NCBI GenBank assembly: GCA_034359265.1
Contig: CP136896.1
Coordinates: 62,383,501-62,447,500 of the forward strand
DNA from: Canna indica
Lineage: Eukaryota; Streptophyta; Magnoliopsida; Zingiberales; Cannaceae
Length of the DNA stretch: 64,000 nt
Reading direction: 5' to 3'
Positions 36,538 through 47,888 of the stretch are shown here, piece after piece. Position 1 is the first letter of the stretch. Every line of letters starts with the position of its first letter. The translations under genes and the position numbers were made by a program. Under the pieces are notes generated by a model. The model searched no databases. It had not been told where the DNA came from and saw nothing but the letters and a program-made list of their open reading frames with translations.

Positions 36538-36894
36538 TAAAGGTATCAATGGGTTGGGTCTGCCCATGGGCGGCATGGACCCGGCCCGAAACAGGCCGTG
36601 CTTGGCTCGACATGCTAGTGCCCAAGCTATAGGGACAACCCAAGGCTCAACACGACCAGGAGGCCTACACCAACGTTGGACTACGCTAGCTCCTACACCA
36701 GGCTATAGCCTGTCATTGGGCTGGCCCGAGCTTGGCCCAAGCCCAAAGGGGCGGGTCGCGTGCTAGGCTGGGCCGCTCCTTTGAAAATACGGGTCGTGTT
36801 TGACACAACCCAAATTTTACTCGGACTGTGTCAGGCACGACCCGACAAGCAATGGGCCTGCTTGGGCCCGGGGATGGCCCTTTTACCACCTCTA
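36538..36894. mobile_element. hAT-type MITE, family B copy 1 (GGCCCG-rich)
   Basis: ACATGGAT at 36530-36537 is repeated at 36895-36902, an 8-bp target duplication. The ends are TAAAGGTATCAATGGGTTGG and, reverse complemented, TTAGAGGTGGTAAAAGGGCC after a one-base allowance. The body is rich in GGCCCG and GGGC. It is related to the better-preserved element at 55440-55889. It has no coding capacity. Confidence 0.75.
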
Positions 36895-36902
36895 ACATGG
36901 AT

Positions 36903-39193
36903 TAGGGAGTTGCTTGTCCAATCTAAAGCTCTGGAAAATAAGTTACCACTAAAGTTAAAGGTGCACATTTGGCCGGTGATAGGCAAAAGACTTGGAACCA
37001 AGTATAGAAGTCTTAGGCACCAAGGTGTGCTAGATGATGATCACTACTTGTTTTGCAAGTAGAAATAGGAAATGATTGATTATATAGTCATGAGCAGTGG
37101 CGGAGCCAAAATTCAAAATCAGGGGACAACTTAAAGCTTAAGATGATCAATATATTTTTCAAAAGATAATTCATTATATTAAAAGTTAAAACTAACATGT
37201 TCATTCATATGCTGTTGTGGCCTTGATTTATGATCTTACTGTGGAAATATTAGTTAACATTCTTGCCTGGTTTTCTTGTAGCTCCTTGGTGTTCTCCTTG
37301 CTAATTTTGTTTTCTTTTATCTAAAGCTTACCAGCTAGAGTCTTATAGTTGAATCTGAGAAAATCTATAGTTATATAGTTTCTTGCTCTGTTGGCTGTCA
37401 AAAAACAGAAAGAGTCTTTGTTGTAAGTTGTAACATCATATAATTAATTTATGCTAAACTGATAAAATGAGCCTGCACTTCTCTGTCATCTTAGCTTATC
37501 AATAGTGCAAGTGAACTCTGTTTAATTGCTGGACTAACATTTGGGCATCTAAATCTTTTTATTATATGTTAACTCCTTAATGGATCTATTCAAAATCCCA
37601 GAGTATGAGTTAGTCTCTGCTTTGATAGCATACTTTGATGTGTGCAATTATGTTGGCATTTCTTGTTCGTCTGATCCATCTTATATATGTGTCAGCTTTC
37701 TTTTGTTAGTGAAGGAAACTGGCAAATCTGTTGATGTTGAACAAGTATAATTGGGTGTGTATAAAGTTGGGCATTTCTTGTTTATGGTCAACATTGAGAT
37801 GATTATTTTTCTTTTTGCATAAGTCATTAAACAATGTTGGGTAGTAGTAACTCTATTGCAATTGTAAATATATCTAAGCTTCTGATTTTTAAGGTTCTAA
37901 TTTTCTTATTGGTAAATATATCTATTGACTTATTGAAATTGTATTCTGTTGTATTGTTGTTATCATCTATTGCTAATGGGTTGTATTCTGTTTAATAAAA
38001 AATACCCTAGACTTTAGTAATTGATGACATAGTGGAATAACAGAGAAATTGGGGATGTGGATTCACAGAGAAATTGAAGAAATGACGTACCATGCATATG
38101 TTTGGATGAATTATTAGTAATAGTCAAAGTTTGACTTCGAGTTATTTGGATTAATTGGGTCGGAGTCTGATCTTATTCGGATAAAATCGGATCGGACCCG
38201 AACTCTTATTCGGATAGGGTCGAATGGTGTAGGAGACACCTTATTCGGATTTGGATTATACGGAACGGGTCGAATTAAAATTCGACCTCACCGATGTTCA
38301 TCCCTATCATTTAAAATAATAGTCTCACCCCTACCGTTTAAAATAATACAAGTTGAAATAGTAATACCCCAATGTAACGTCAGCCCACTCAATACATAAA
38401 ATACTTGACACAATCTTATCTCCCATTCTTCTCGGCGGCGTCTTCACCATCAATCCGCCGGCGGAAGACGTGGACACCCTTTGTGGTCTTCGCTGCCTTG
38501 AGAACGACACTTGCTTTGCAACCGTAGACGGCGCCGACGTGGAAACCCTAGACAACATCATCCCCCTCGACAACAGAGTAACTAGATCGAGATTTGTTCA
38601 CTGTTCGAATCAAAATATTAGACAGCAGCGCATCTACCTGTTGCCTTTTTCAGGTATTGGGTTGAAAAAGGTGTAGTTTTCATTTTGTTTCCTGCATTAT
38701 GTTGGAAGAACAATCATTGTCCAAATTAAGCGTAACCTTAATTGCATGCACCTATTACTGAAATTTCACATGTGTCCTGGAAACATAAACCTGCAGATGC
38801 TGTTATGATATATTTATACTTCGTTTAGTGAAAATTCCCGACTTGCATTTTTGCAAAAAAAAGATCATATATGATTCACTTAAGCACTATGTTCTTAAAT
38901 AATCATGTTCGGATATTAAAAGAGGTGAGTATGGTATAAAATTTGTACTTCGTTTTCTATAATACTTGTATTGTATAGTTCTATTCTATTACACGAGTGG
39001 TATACATCATGATCGCAGGTCGGTCGAACCCTCTTTTTATATGCTTGATACGACCCCTTTTTTGCACTTCAATTAGGGCAACATCCTCATCCGTTGAGTC
39101 TGCTTTGAAATACTTCCTCGCTGCATCAGGCAGGTGAGCGGATAGGTGACTGAGAAGAAGCAAAGCGAAAGAGGGGAATAAGAGGAGGCGGAC
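36903..39193 (+). other. Intergenic region upstream of GPN2
   Basis: Mostly ordinary AT-rich sequence. At 38120-38320 there is a GGATCGGACCCGAA-rich block ending in TTCATCCCTATC that looks like the end of a hAT-type MITE whose other end I could not find. At 38400-38580 a GC-richer frame reads LLGGVFTINPPAEDVDTLCG onwards; it could be a 5' untranslated exon or a gene scrap. The 60 bases before the GPN2 start are purine-rich (GAAGCAAAGCGAAAGAGG), consistent with a leader. Confidence 0.4.
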
Positions 39194-42100
39194 ATGGTCT
39201 TCGGGCAGGCAGTTATTGGGCCACCGGGGTCTGGGAAGACAACCTACTGCAATGGCATGTCCCAGTTCCTTAAACTCATTGGCAGGTGTCTATCTATCTG
39301 ATATTACTTGATAGAGTAAAATCATGAGTAATAATTTGTTTTCTCTAAGAAACGTATCCCTTCAGATTGATGCTGTAATGAGTTTGTCACTGTTTGCTTT
39401 TGGTGCATCTTAATTTTCCTTGAAATACCTTAAGTTTTGCTTTTAGGGTTTAGTTGTCTCTCGGCTAAGTCTCTAATAAATTTCACATAGTTTATGTTCT
39501 TGATTGTATGTTGGCAGCTTGGGTCAATGAAAGTTTACCTGACCAGAAAAGTGATTTTTTCCTTGCAGAAAAGTTGCTGTTATCAATTTGGATCCTGCTA
39601 ATGATGCATTGCCGTATCCTTTGAATAAATATGATATCAACTTGATTATTATTTTTAAATGATAATAGAAGAACAAAATGTTAGTTGGATCATAAGTTGA
39701 AGCCTAAACGTTTCCTGAATATTTACAACAGATTTGAATGCACTGTCAATATTGAAGATCTCATAAAACTAAGCGATGTTATGGCAGAGCATTCTCTTGG
39801 TCCAAATGGAGGTGAGATCTGATGGATGATTTTGCTTCCTTTAGAGTGAAACAACTTTATGCATATGCAATATGTGTACAAAATGCTTAGCTTATAGTGT
39901 GGTTTGTTATTACTCCCAAATTTACTATTTTGATTGTGCCTTTAGGTCTTGTCTACTGCATGGATTTCTTGGAAAATAATATTGACTGGTTGGAGTCTAA
40001 ACTGAAACCTCTTCTTGAAGGTGAGTGCAGAAATCCTAAATCCTTTATTTGTTTATCAGGGTATTTGTAGTTTCCACATCTGATTGTGCATATGCTCTTT
40101 GTTGAATTGATGAAGCAAACCTTATGATGAAAAAAAGATTTCCTCTTTATTTTCTCTACCCTCCCAAAAAAATCTTGCTGCTTTGTCTTACGTCAGTTAG
40201 TTTCAAGTCAGCTATCAAATTAATGCTTTTTTTTTCAATTGAGTCCTCAAGCTATGGATTGATTGCAATCAAGTTCTTTCATTAAATGAAGTGGATGGAG
40301 TTAACTGAAGATGATCTGAACATAATCAACATTAAATCAGCCTAGTTTTTTGTTGACATGAATATCATTTCCACATGGACCACATGGCTTTTCAGTTGGT
40401 AAATAACTAAATATAAACATAATTGCGGTTTTTGGACAACATGAGTAGAGTAGTACTTCAGTTGTCTATTTGGCTTTTCAAGTATTCGCTTTAAGTCAAG
40501 AAATTTGCCAATTGAGTCAAATCATAGATGAGTAAAGTTAAATCAAACAAATATAGCTAATTATACTTCTTTCTGGGATCAACCCATCAATTTCATTATC
40601 TATCAATGATGAGGAATTGGGATTGCTACAAAATCAATAGTTAGAGCACTGGCTCAAAATGGACCCCCATAGTTGGAGGACTATCTAGGTTATTCAGCCT
40701 TTGAGTTCCTTAGTTTTAATACTTGTACAATGATATTATGAATATTTTGTTATTCTCCAATTTGATTCAAATTTCAAACATATCTGAATAATGTAAACAT
40801 GCAATTGGAACAGTTTTTACTACATACATTGAATTATTTTTCATTTACCATACTCTGCAGACCACTATCTCCTATTTGATTTTCCTGGCCAAGTTGAACT
40901 CTTCTTTCTCCATTCAAACACAAAGAATATGATTACCAGACTTATCAAGAAATTGGACCTCCGGGTATGGTTATATTACACATGGTGGCAAACTATTTTG
41001 TTATTGCTTTTCCAGAGGCGTCAGTTTCTATCTAAAGATGTGTTTGACTTATGCAGTTGACTGCAGTACACCTCATTGATGCCCATCTATGCTGTGACCC
41101 TGGAAAATATGTTAGTGCATTGCTCCTCTCTTTAACGACAATGGTACATTTGGAACTTCCTCATATAAATGTCCTGTCCAAGATTGATCTCATTGAGAAT
41201 TATGGCAAACTAGGTATTGTTTAAGTATCTATTGTGTATTTGCTGGTGAAATACATTAACCTGTATAAAGATTTAAATAATAGATCATCTACATTTTTCC
41301 TTGCAGCTTATAACCTCGAGTTCTATACAGATGTTCAAGATTTATCTTATTTACAGCACCACCTTGATCAAGATCCTCGTTCAAGTAAATACAGGTTGGT
41401 ACATCATTTTTTTCTTCTTTTGCGTGCACATATCTTGTTTATCTGGTTTTTGTTACCCAAATACTTCATGATTACATTTAAATATCTCAAACCTTGTTAT
41501 GCTACTGGTTGTTGGAGGGGATGGTTTATAGTTGTACCATTTAGTATCTATTTGTTTTCTTATTCTATGACGCCACTATTTGATTTATTCCAACATTGAC
41601 TAAACCTTAGTTTAACATCTTGGTTCAGTATAGATTGGTATTTTACTGTACTAATGGTAAATGTTGTAAAATGTAATTATGTCAATTTAATACAATTTGA
41701 GTTGTTATTTATATTTTTTCACACATTTCTCTATTTTTTTCTCTTTCTATGAATTATTTTTGGTTATTTTTTATATTTAATATTATTGCTTTTACAATAT
41801 CCTGATCCGGTAATCAATTCCTCTTTTGCAACCCATGCATCAATGTTGTATCCATCCAAATCAATAGCCTCTTTTCTTGTTATTGCAAATGGAGAGATGA
41901 CAAAAGATAGGAGAGGAGTAAGAGGATAAACAAAAAGAAAAGGGTAGAGGGAAGAAGTAACCCGCAGGAAGGAGCGGGAAGAGTAGTGGTAGTTCATAGA
42001 GGACCTGTGCGAGGGGGTGAAGAGTTAGGTTAGGTTTAAGCTAGGCTTAGAATTTTATGTATTTTAAGTTAAAAGCATGGTTTAAAATCTCGATTTCGGT

Positions 42101-45100
42101 ACCAATTTCGGTACCTGGCCGAAACCGGTACCGTACCGTATCGTACCGACACTCGGTACGGTCCGGTACGGAAAACACCATACAGTTTTTTTTTTTAAGA
42201 GTTAGATATAACTTTAATAATACATAATTGATGAATAAATGCTTAAAATTAATATTCAAATGTCAAATACACAGTGTTGTCAAATAGCGGCCATGGCGTG
42301 GCGGATTTTGCTAAATCCGCCACACAGAAACCGCAATGTTGCGGTTTCTGTGTGGTGCTGTGTGGCGCCCGCCATCCGCCATGGTGCCATGGCGGAAATG
42401 GCGCTACTTCACATTTTTTTTTAAATTTTTTTTAAAAGTAAGGGTGTTTGTGTAATTTTTTTAGAAGGGTTAAAATTAAAACCCTAAACTTCTTCATATG
42501 GTTGGAGGCTGCTCCCACTTAAAAATTCTCCACCCGCGGCTGCTCCATTCCGGCGATGAGCTCCGGCAAGGAGTTCCGGTGGCAAAATAACAATTTTTAA
42601 TGTTTTTTAAGGTATTTCTCTCCCATTCACTTCTCTTCTTCATATCATTAATTTTTTCTTGTTTTTTAGGTTATTTCCTCTCTCTTTTCTCTCCGATACA
42701 TATGTGCAGATTTTTTTTTCCGGTTTCTTTCGATTTTACTTCTGTTTTCTTTTCTTTTTTCTTGTTTCTGTTTTCTTTTTTTTTCTTGTTTTCTTGTTTT
42801 TCCTCTTTCTATTCTGTTTTCTACTTTTCTTTTTTACTTATGTTTTTTTTTCTTTCTTATTTGCGGCTCCTGTTTTTTTTACTTCTGTTCAATTCTTTTT
42901 TTCACGTCTATTTTTTTTTTCTTTCTGTTTCTTTCTTTCATACTTTTGTTTTTTTCCTGTTTCTCTTCTTTCATTCCGGCGATGAAATCCGGCGATGAGC
43001 TCCGGCAAGGAGTTCCGGTGGCAAAATAACAATTTTTAATGTTTTTTAAGGTATTTCTCTCCCATTCACTTCTCTTCTTCATATCATTAATTTTTTCTTG
43101 TTTTTTAGGTTATTTCCTCTCTCTTTTCTCTCCGATACATATGTGCAGATTTTTTTTTTCCGGTTTCTTTCGATTTTACTTCTGTTTTCTTTTCTTTTTT
43201 CTTGTTTCTGTTTTCTTTTTTTTTCTTGTTTTCTTTTTTTTCCTCTTTCTATTCTGTTTTCTACTTTTCTTTTTTACTTATGTTTTTTTTTCTTTCTTTC
43301 TTATTTGCGGCTCCTGTTTTTTTACTTATGTTCAATTCTTTTTTTCACGTCTGTTTTTTTTTTTTTTCTGTTTCTTTCTTTCATACTTTTGTTTTTTTCC
43401 TGTTTCTCTTCTGTTTTTGTTTCTTTCTTTCATTTTATTCATTTATTCATTTCTGTTTTTTTACTTCTGCAGTTTTCTTCATATATACACGGCCGCCATG
43501 CTTCCGCCATTGGCCGCAACGCCATCCGCCATATCTGTATGGCGGATTTTTGGCTTCCCTCCATGAGCCGCCATCCGCCATTAATAACAATGCAAATACA
43601 TGAATACCAATGTTTAAAAGCTATTTGGTACTGTATTAGGATTTTTCACAGATACAAGAGAATTACATTAGAATTAATATAGGGCGACACATGGTATTCA
43701 TCATCTTAGTTGATGTTGCACTACATCTTATGTTGCGCTACGCAGAGTCTTCGGCGGTCCCGCTAGCCGATTAGCGGGCGGGAGTCGAGGGGGCAGCGCC
43801 CCCTGCTAGGGGTCTGGGGGCGGAGGCCCCGGAAATTTTTTAGACCCTTTGGGTTGTGGGATTGTGTCGCCCTATATTAATTCTAATGTAATTCTCTCGT
43901 ATATGTGAAAAATCCTAATACAGTACAAAATAGCTTTTAAACATTGTATTCATGTATTTGACATTTGAATATTGATTTTAAGTATTTATTCATCAATTAG
44001 GTATTATTAGAGTTATATCTAACTCTTAAAAAAAAAAAAACGATATCGCGTCATACCGGGCGGTATGATACATATACCGCCCGGTATACCATATATACCC
44101 GGTATTTTCAAATACCGGGTATATCGAATACCGGAATCCCCAAAAACCGGTAAATACCGGGCTTAACGTACCGTTTCGGCCGAGTTTTTAAACCATGGTT
44201 AAAAGGCTCGTTGAGTTGGGATTTTAAGGATTTTCAAGCGAAAACCTGAATTCAACCTGATATCAAAGTTTTGAAAATAAAAATTTAAAATATGGAGATA
44301 CCTGTTTTAGGTGCTCACGGGTGTGCATCTTTCAGATGATCCATCTAAGGCTTGGTTGAGACTGAATGTATAATGCCTATGCAATATGCATAGAGGGATA
44401 GAGACCCTAGAGGTCTCAAATAAAATAATAAGGCATTTGATGATTCTTAGTCACTCAACAAAGTTCATTGGTAGTATAAGATTCATCTGGTTGATCTGAA
44501 ATAGGGAATTTGATGGATTGCTTTGTTCTCACAAATGTTCCTCATGCATGTTCTAATTAATGATGGAAGCATGCAAAGTACAAGTTATAGGACTAGCATT
44601 GCAGGATTGATGTTATTACTTTCTACCATATGTTCATTTTTTGCAATCATGTAGAATCTTGCTTGTGCTCATCAGTGTTGTCACGAGGCGTTAAGCGCCT
44701 CAAGGCTCGAAGGTCCTTTATTGCCCGAGGCGCTAGGTGCTAGCATAGGCCCTCGCCCGAGCAAAGCGAGGTGCTCATATTTAAGTATATATAATATTTT
44801 ATATATTATTAAATGATAAACCTATGAATAGAAATAGTGTCACAATAATATGACTTTAAAACATCAATTATCAAATATGAGTCATGACTTGGAAACTAAA
44901 ATGTCTAAAATGACACTTTATAACTTGTTCTCAGAGTTCTAAATCAGAACTCTCATTTCTGAACTTCTGTTGGAATCAGAGTTCAGATTTCAGAACTTTG
45001 ATTCCAGAAAATCAAGTTCTGAAATCTCATCTTGATCTCGGAAACTTCTGAAATCAGAACTTGATTTCAGAAAGTTATGAAATCAGAACTGAGAACTTGA

Positions 45101-46688
45101 TTTCACAAAGTTATGGAATTAGAACAAGATTAAAAAAATACACAACTGAACATGACATCAATCAAGGGTTTTTTAAATATAGTTTCGTAGTTTTAAAGCT
45201 GGGACCTTGAGGTTCCAGTTTTATTTTTTTTAATAAGCACTGCAGTAGATAACAATTATGTAGGTGTAATTTTTGAAATAAAAAAATAACCCTGGCCCAA
45301 TGGTGGGACCTTTATTGGTCCACCAAAAGGGCCAAGTTCAAACCCTACCAGAGAAAAGCGCCGCCTTAGGCGGTGCCTCATGGCCCTCATCTCAGTCGCT
45401 CGCCTCACATGGTGTTGAGGCGCCAGGGGCTCGACTTGACTCGCCTCACCTGGGCGCCCGGGTTCAACACTTGTGCTCATTTCCATCTCACACCTTTATA
45501 TTCACTGCATTGCATCGATGATGCTGCCAATTCAGTAAGAGATTTTTGAGCTTGCTACAAGATTGTCTCTAACACTTTTTAATTGAAAATAGGATGATAT
45601 TACATACTCAGGTATTTCTAGCAGTAATATGCAAAATTTGCAGATATGTATAGAAATTAAGAGTCACCATTTTTTTTTTCTATTTTTAGGCTGGTTTATA
45701 GATGAAAGTTTGTACCTATAATTTTCAGGTATTGTGTTTTTATGTTGCAGGAAGCTCACCAAGGAGCTATGTGATGTCATTGAAGATTTTGGTCTCGTCA
45801 ATTTCACCACATTAGATATTCAGGCAAGTTGCCTTTTGTATTGTTGACTTTTAATTCATCTATAGCTTTAGACATTACATAAATCAAATTTCAGGACAAA
45901 GAAAGTGTTGGAAATCTTGTGAAGCTGATAGACAAAAGCAATGGGTACATATTTGCAAGCATTCAGGACAGTGTTGTGGAATTTAGCAAAATTGCAGCTG
46001 CACCACTGGACTGGGACTATTTTAGATATCCTTTTGATTGATGCTTCGAGCATTATAACATTTTCTATTCTTTTAAAAAATAGCACTGCAAATATCTTAA
46101 TTTACAAAGATATCGCTTTTATAACTGCAGTATCACTTAGTTCTTAACTTCTTATCATCATCTTCTTGATTGTGTTCAAATGCCAGATAATAACTATGGC
46201 TATTGACTCATTGATGATGAGTTCCATCTTATATTATACAATCTACACTTTTTCTTAAGATACGTGTTAAGCTGAGATCTATAGGAATGCGGTCTCTCTG
46301 TTTGTTCAAAATTCTGTTGCCTTGCCACCCTTCTTTATCTTCAATTTCGGATTGGTAAATATTATTTGGAATTTTGGATAGTTAACAATGCAGATACTAT
46401 CTGAAAGCTTGTCCATATAACTTTCGAGTTTGCATTTACCAAAGTGATACTTATGGAATGATATCTTTTACCTGCTTTTGTTTGTCACTGTCTGATCTAG
46501 GATGTCTGCTGACGTGTGAAGTGTAACATGTCAAAGCCTTCTTTTCCCTAAAAAGATTAATAAAGAAAGTTGCATTATTATTCTAAAGCTACTTGTGCAT
46601 TTGTTTATATTTAAGTCTTCTATTTGTTTTACCTTAACTGGTGCTTACAACAGCAGCTGTACAGGAGAAGTATATGAAGGACGATTAA
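39194..46688 (+). CDS. GPN2: GPN-loop GTPase 2 (QQT1-type)
   Basis: GPN2-family GTPases act with GPN1/GPN3 in assembly and nuclear import of RNA polymerase II; the Arabidopsis member is QQT1, needed in early embryos. Exons: 39194-39285, 39569-39613, 39732-39811, 39946-40020, 40861-40964, 41057-41213, 41307-41394, 45751-45823, 45895-46025, 46652-46688, giving 293 residues, the normal family length. Motifs: P-loop GPPGSGKT (9-16), LDPAND (38-43), GPN loop (69-71), DFPGQVE switch (104-110) and SKID guanine specificity motif (173-176), with C-terminus [11 protein letters not shown]. Intron 2 (GTATCCTTT donor) and intron 9 (ATATCCTTTT donor, AC acceptor) look U12-type; intron 8 has a GC donor. Intron 7 (4.36 kb) holds three hAT elements. 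No lesions were seen. Confidence 0.93.
39614..39731 (+). other. Likely U12-type GT-AG intron in GPN2
   Basis: The donor is GTATCCTTT, the U12-class consensus, and the acceptor is ACAACAG. A branch-like TTTCCTGAAT lies about 12 bases before the acceptor, the short distance typical of U12 introns, though it departs from the TTCCTTAAC ideal. Removing 39614-39731 joins ...NDALP with [10 protein letters not shown] in frame, matching the family. Confidence 0.65.
42076..44197. mobile_element. hAT-type element, family A copy 2, host of a nested hAT
   Basis: GTTAAAAG at 42068-42075 is repeated at 44198-44205. The left end is CATGGTTTAAAATCTCGATT. The right end, reverse complemented, is CATGGTTTAAAAACTCGGCC. 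Subterminal GGTACCG motifs match the family A element at 26726. The inside is a large inverted repeat: 42199-42271 plus 43601-43686 pairs with 43866-44030, around a GC-rich loop (43690-43865, with GGGGGCAGCGCCCCC). The left arm is cut by a second hAT (42272-43592). It lies in intron 7 of GPN2 and has no transposase. Confidence 0.85.
42272..43592. mobile_element. Nested hAT-type element with internal 439-bp duplication
   Basis: CAAATACA at 42264-42271 is repeated at 43593-43600. The ends are CAGTGTTGTCAAATAGCGG and, reverse complemented, CATTGTTATTAATGGCGGA. Subterminal motifs are GCCATGGCGG and GGCGGAT. The interior is a pyrimidine-rich tract duplicated in tandem with a 439-base offset (starting at 42551 and 42990, each with CGGCGATGAGCTCCGGCAAG). 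It sits inside the arm of the hAT element at 42076-44197, so it inserted later. Confidence 0.88.
44673..45472. mobile_element. hAT-type element in GPN2 intron 7
   Basis: GTGCTCAT at 44665-44672 is repeated at 45473-45480. The left end is CAGTGTTGTCACGAGGCGTT. The right end, reverse complemented, starts AAGTGTTGAACCCGGGCGCC. Subterminal motifs are GAGGCGC and GGCGCC. Between them, 44930-45120 holds near-repeats of AATCAGAACTTGATTTCAG. It has no coding capacity and is about 270 bases before GPN2 exon 8. Confidence 0.82.
45824..45894 (+). other. GC-AG intron in GPN2
   Basis: Exon 8 ends CAG and the intron begins GCAAGTT, the well-known GC donor variant in which the surrounding bases match the consensus perfectly. 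The acceptor TTTCAG/GAC is standard. No GT donor nearby keeps frame with [14 protein letters not shown]. Confidence 0.8.
46026..46651 (+). other. Likely AT-AC U12-type intron in GPN2
   Basis: Exon 9 ends at DWDYF plus AG and is followed by ATATCCTTTT, the classic AT-AC U12 donor. The intron ends GCTTACAAC, with CCTTAAC (46632-46638) as a near-perfect U12 branch site about 13 bases upstream. Splicing AT to AC gives [17 protein letters not shown] and a stop, the expected GPN2 C-terminus. Using the AG of CAACAG instead breaks the frame. Confidence 0.8.
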
Positions 46689-47888
46689 TCATTATAGATG
46701 ATTAGGTGGTTATGTGATGCCTTTGGAGATGGCTCATTGGAACAGCAGCAGTTAGTTGATTATGGCTCATTGAAACACCATGCTGGATGATCTGTTTCCA
46801 ACGAAGCACTGAAAAAGCAAAGATATCTATTTGTGCAAACTTTCTTTGTAAATGTAGTAATGTACTGAAGCTCTATAAAGTAGATCAGCTTGTTTTCTTA
46901 GTTTTATAGTTGTTTCATCAACAGAAGCTATTCTATTGCGCTTCTGGATGCTCTTTTTCTCCAATTATTAGCTGCAATGACATGTAACTGATTGTTCAAA
47001 TCATGAATGATTTCGAAACAATCTGATTCTTGAAACTGAAATGCTGCTACTGTTCAATAACTTCATAATTTGAGGGTGATTCGCCTCAAATTAGCATTGT
47101 GGTTTTGAGAAGCCTGGATTATGTTTAGACTTGCCCTTAATTATGAGAAGTGAATAGCAAAATCATGTGTATACATGATCGGCAGGTTTGAAGATTATGT
47201 ACATCATGCGGCATGCATCAGGATTAATTATGAGCTCCATGTTGGCTTTAAATGTTCATAGTCAACAAGCAGGAGGATTTCTTCCGGATGAATCATTGTC
47301 AATGCATTTGCAAGAACACAATGGTTACTGCCTGGTTTGGATGCCTAAGTTAAATAATAAAATGTTGTCAATATATTAAAAAAATTGACTTTCACGGGAC
47401 TTAACCGTGGGAAGTAGTGGCTGTGTTTGTTTTAGCCTGCATCGTTTACTCCATCTGCATGATGCCAGTACTCAGATGCATCAAAATATTAAAAGGAGCA
47501 TTCAGAGCTTGAACAACAAAATGCATTAAGAAACTCATTGCAATATAGAAGTTAGTTTTTAAAGAGATTACCTTCGGGCACTAAGCAAAGATAAAACTAA
47601 CCATTTCTTTGTATTTGCGTGCTCAGCAAACAAAGAATTTCTGACATGCCTCACTTTGTGAACATTAGTAACAATAAACGATTAGATCATTACGGTTATA
47701 CCACTGTACATCCATGAATCTTCTCTTATGGTGATCTTTCACAATGTCTTTACATTTCATTGCTCAACTGGTATTAAAGCATAAGCAAGTCTTTTACATA
47801 TCATCTCAGCAAGCAACCAAGCGTGACACTTCTACTTCATTTGAGCGAATCCGAGTACCTGAATAAACATAGCAAAAACTATTTTTGC
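46689..47888. other. Convergent 3' flanks of GPN2 and the DUF632 gene
   Basis: These 1.2 kb separate two genes transcribed toward each other. They hold the 3' untranslated regions and no recognisable gene. The short frame at 47188-47379 has no family resemblance. Confidence 0.6.

Noticed and set aside
42600..43682. Long phenylalanine/leucine-rich open frames on the + strand
   Set aside because: They are a T/C-rich tract inside the nested hAT, repeated with a 439-base offset; three overlapping frames are open at once, as expected for low-complexity DNA.
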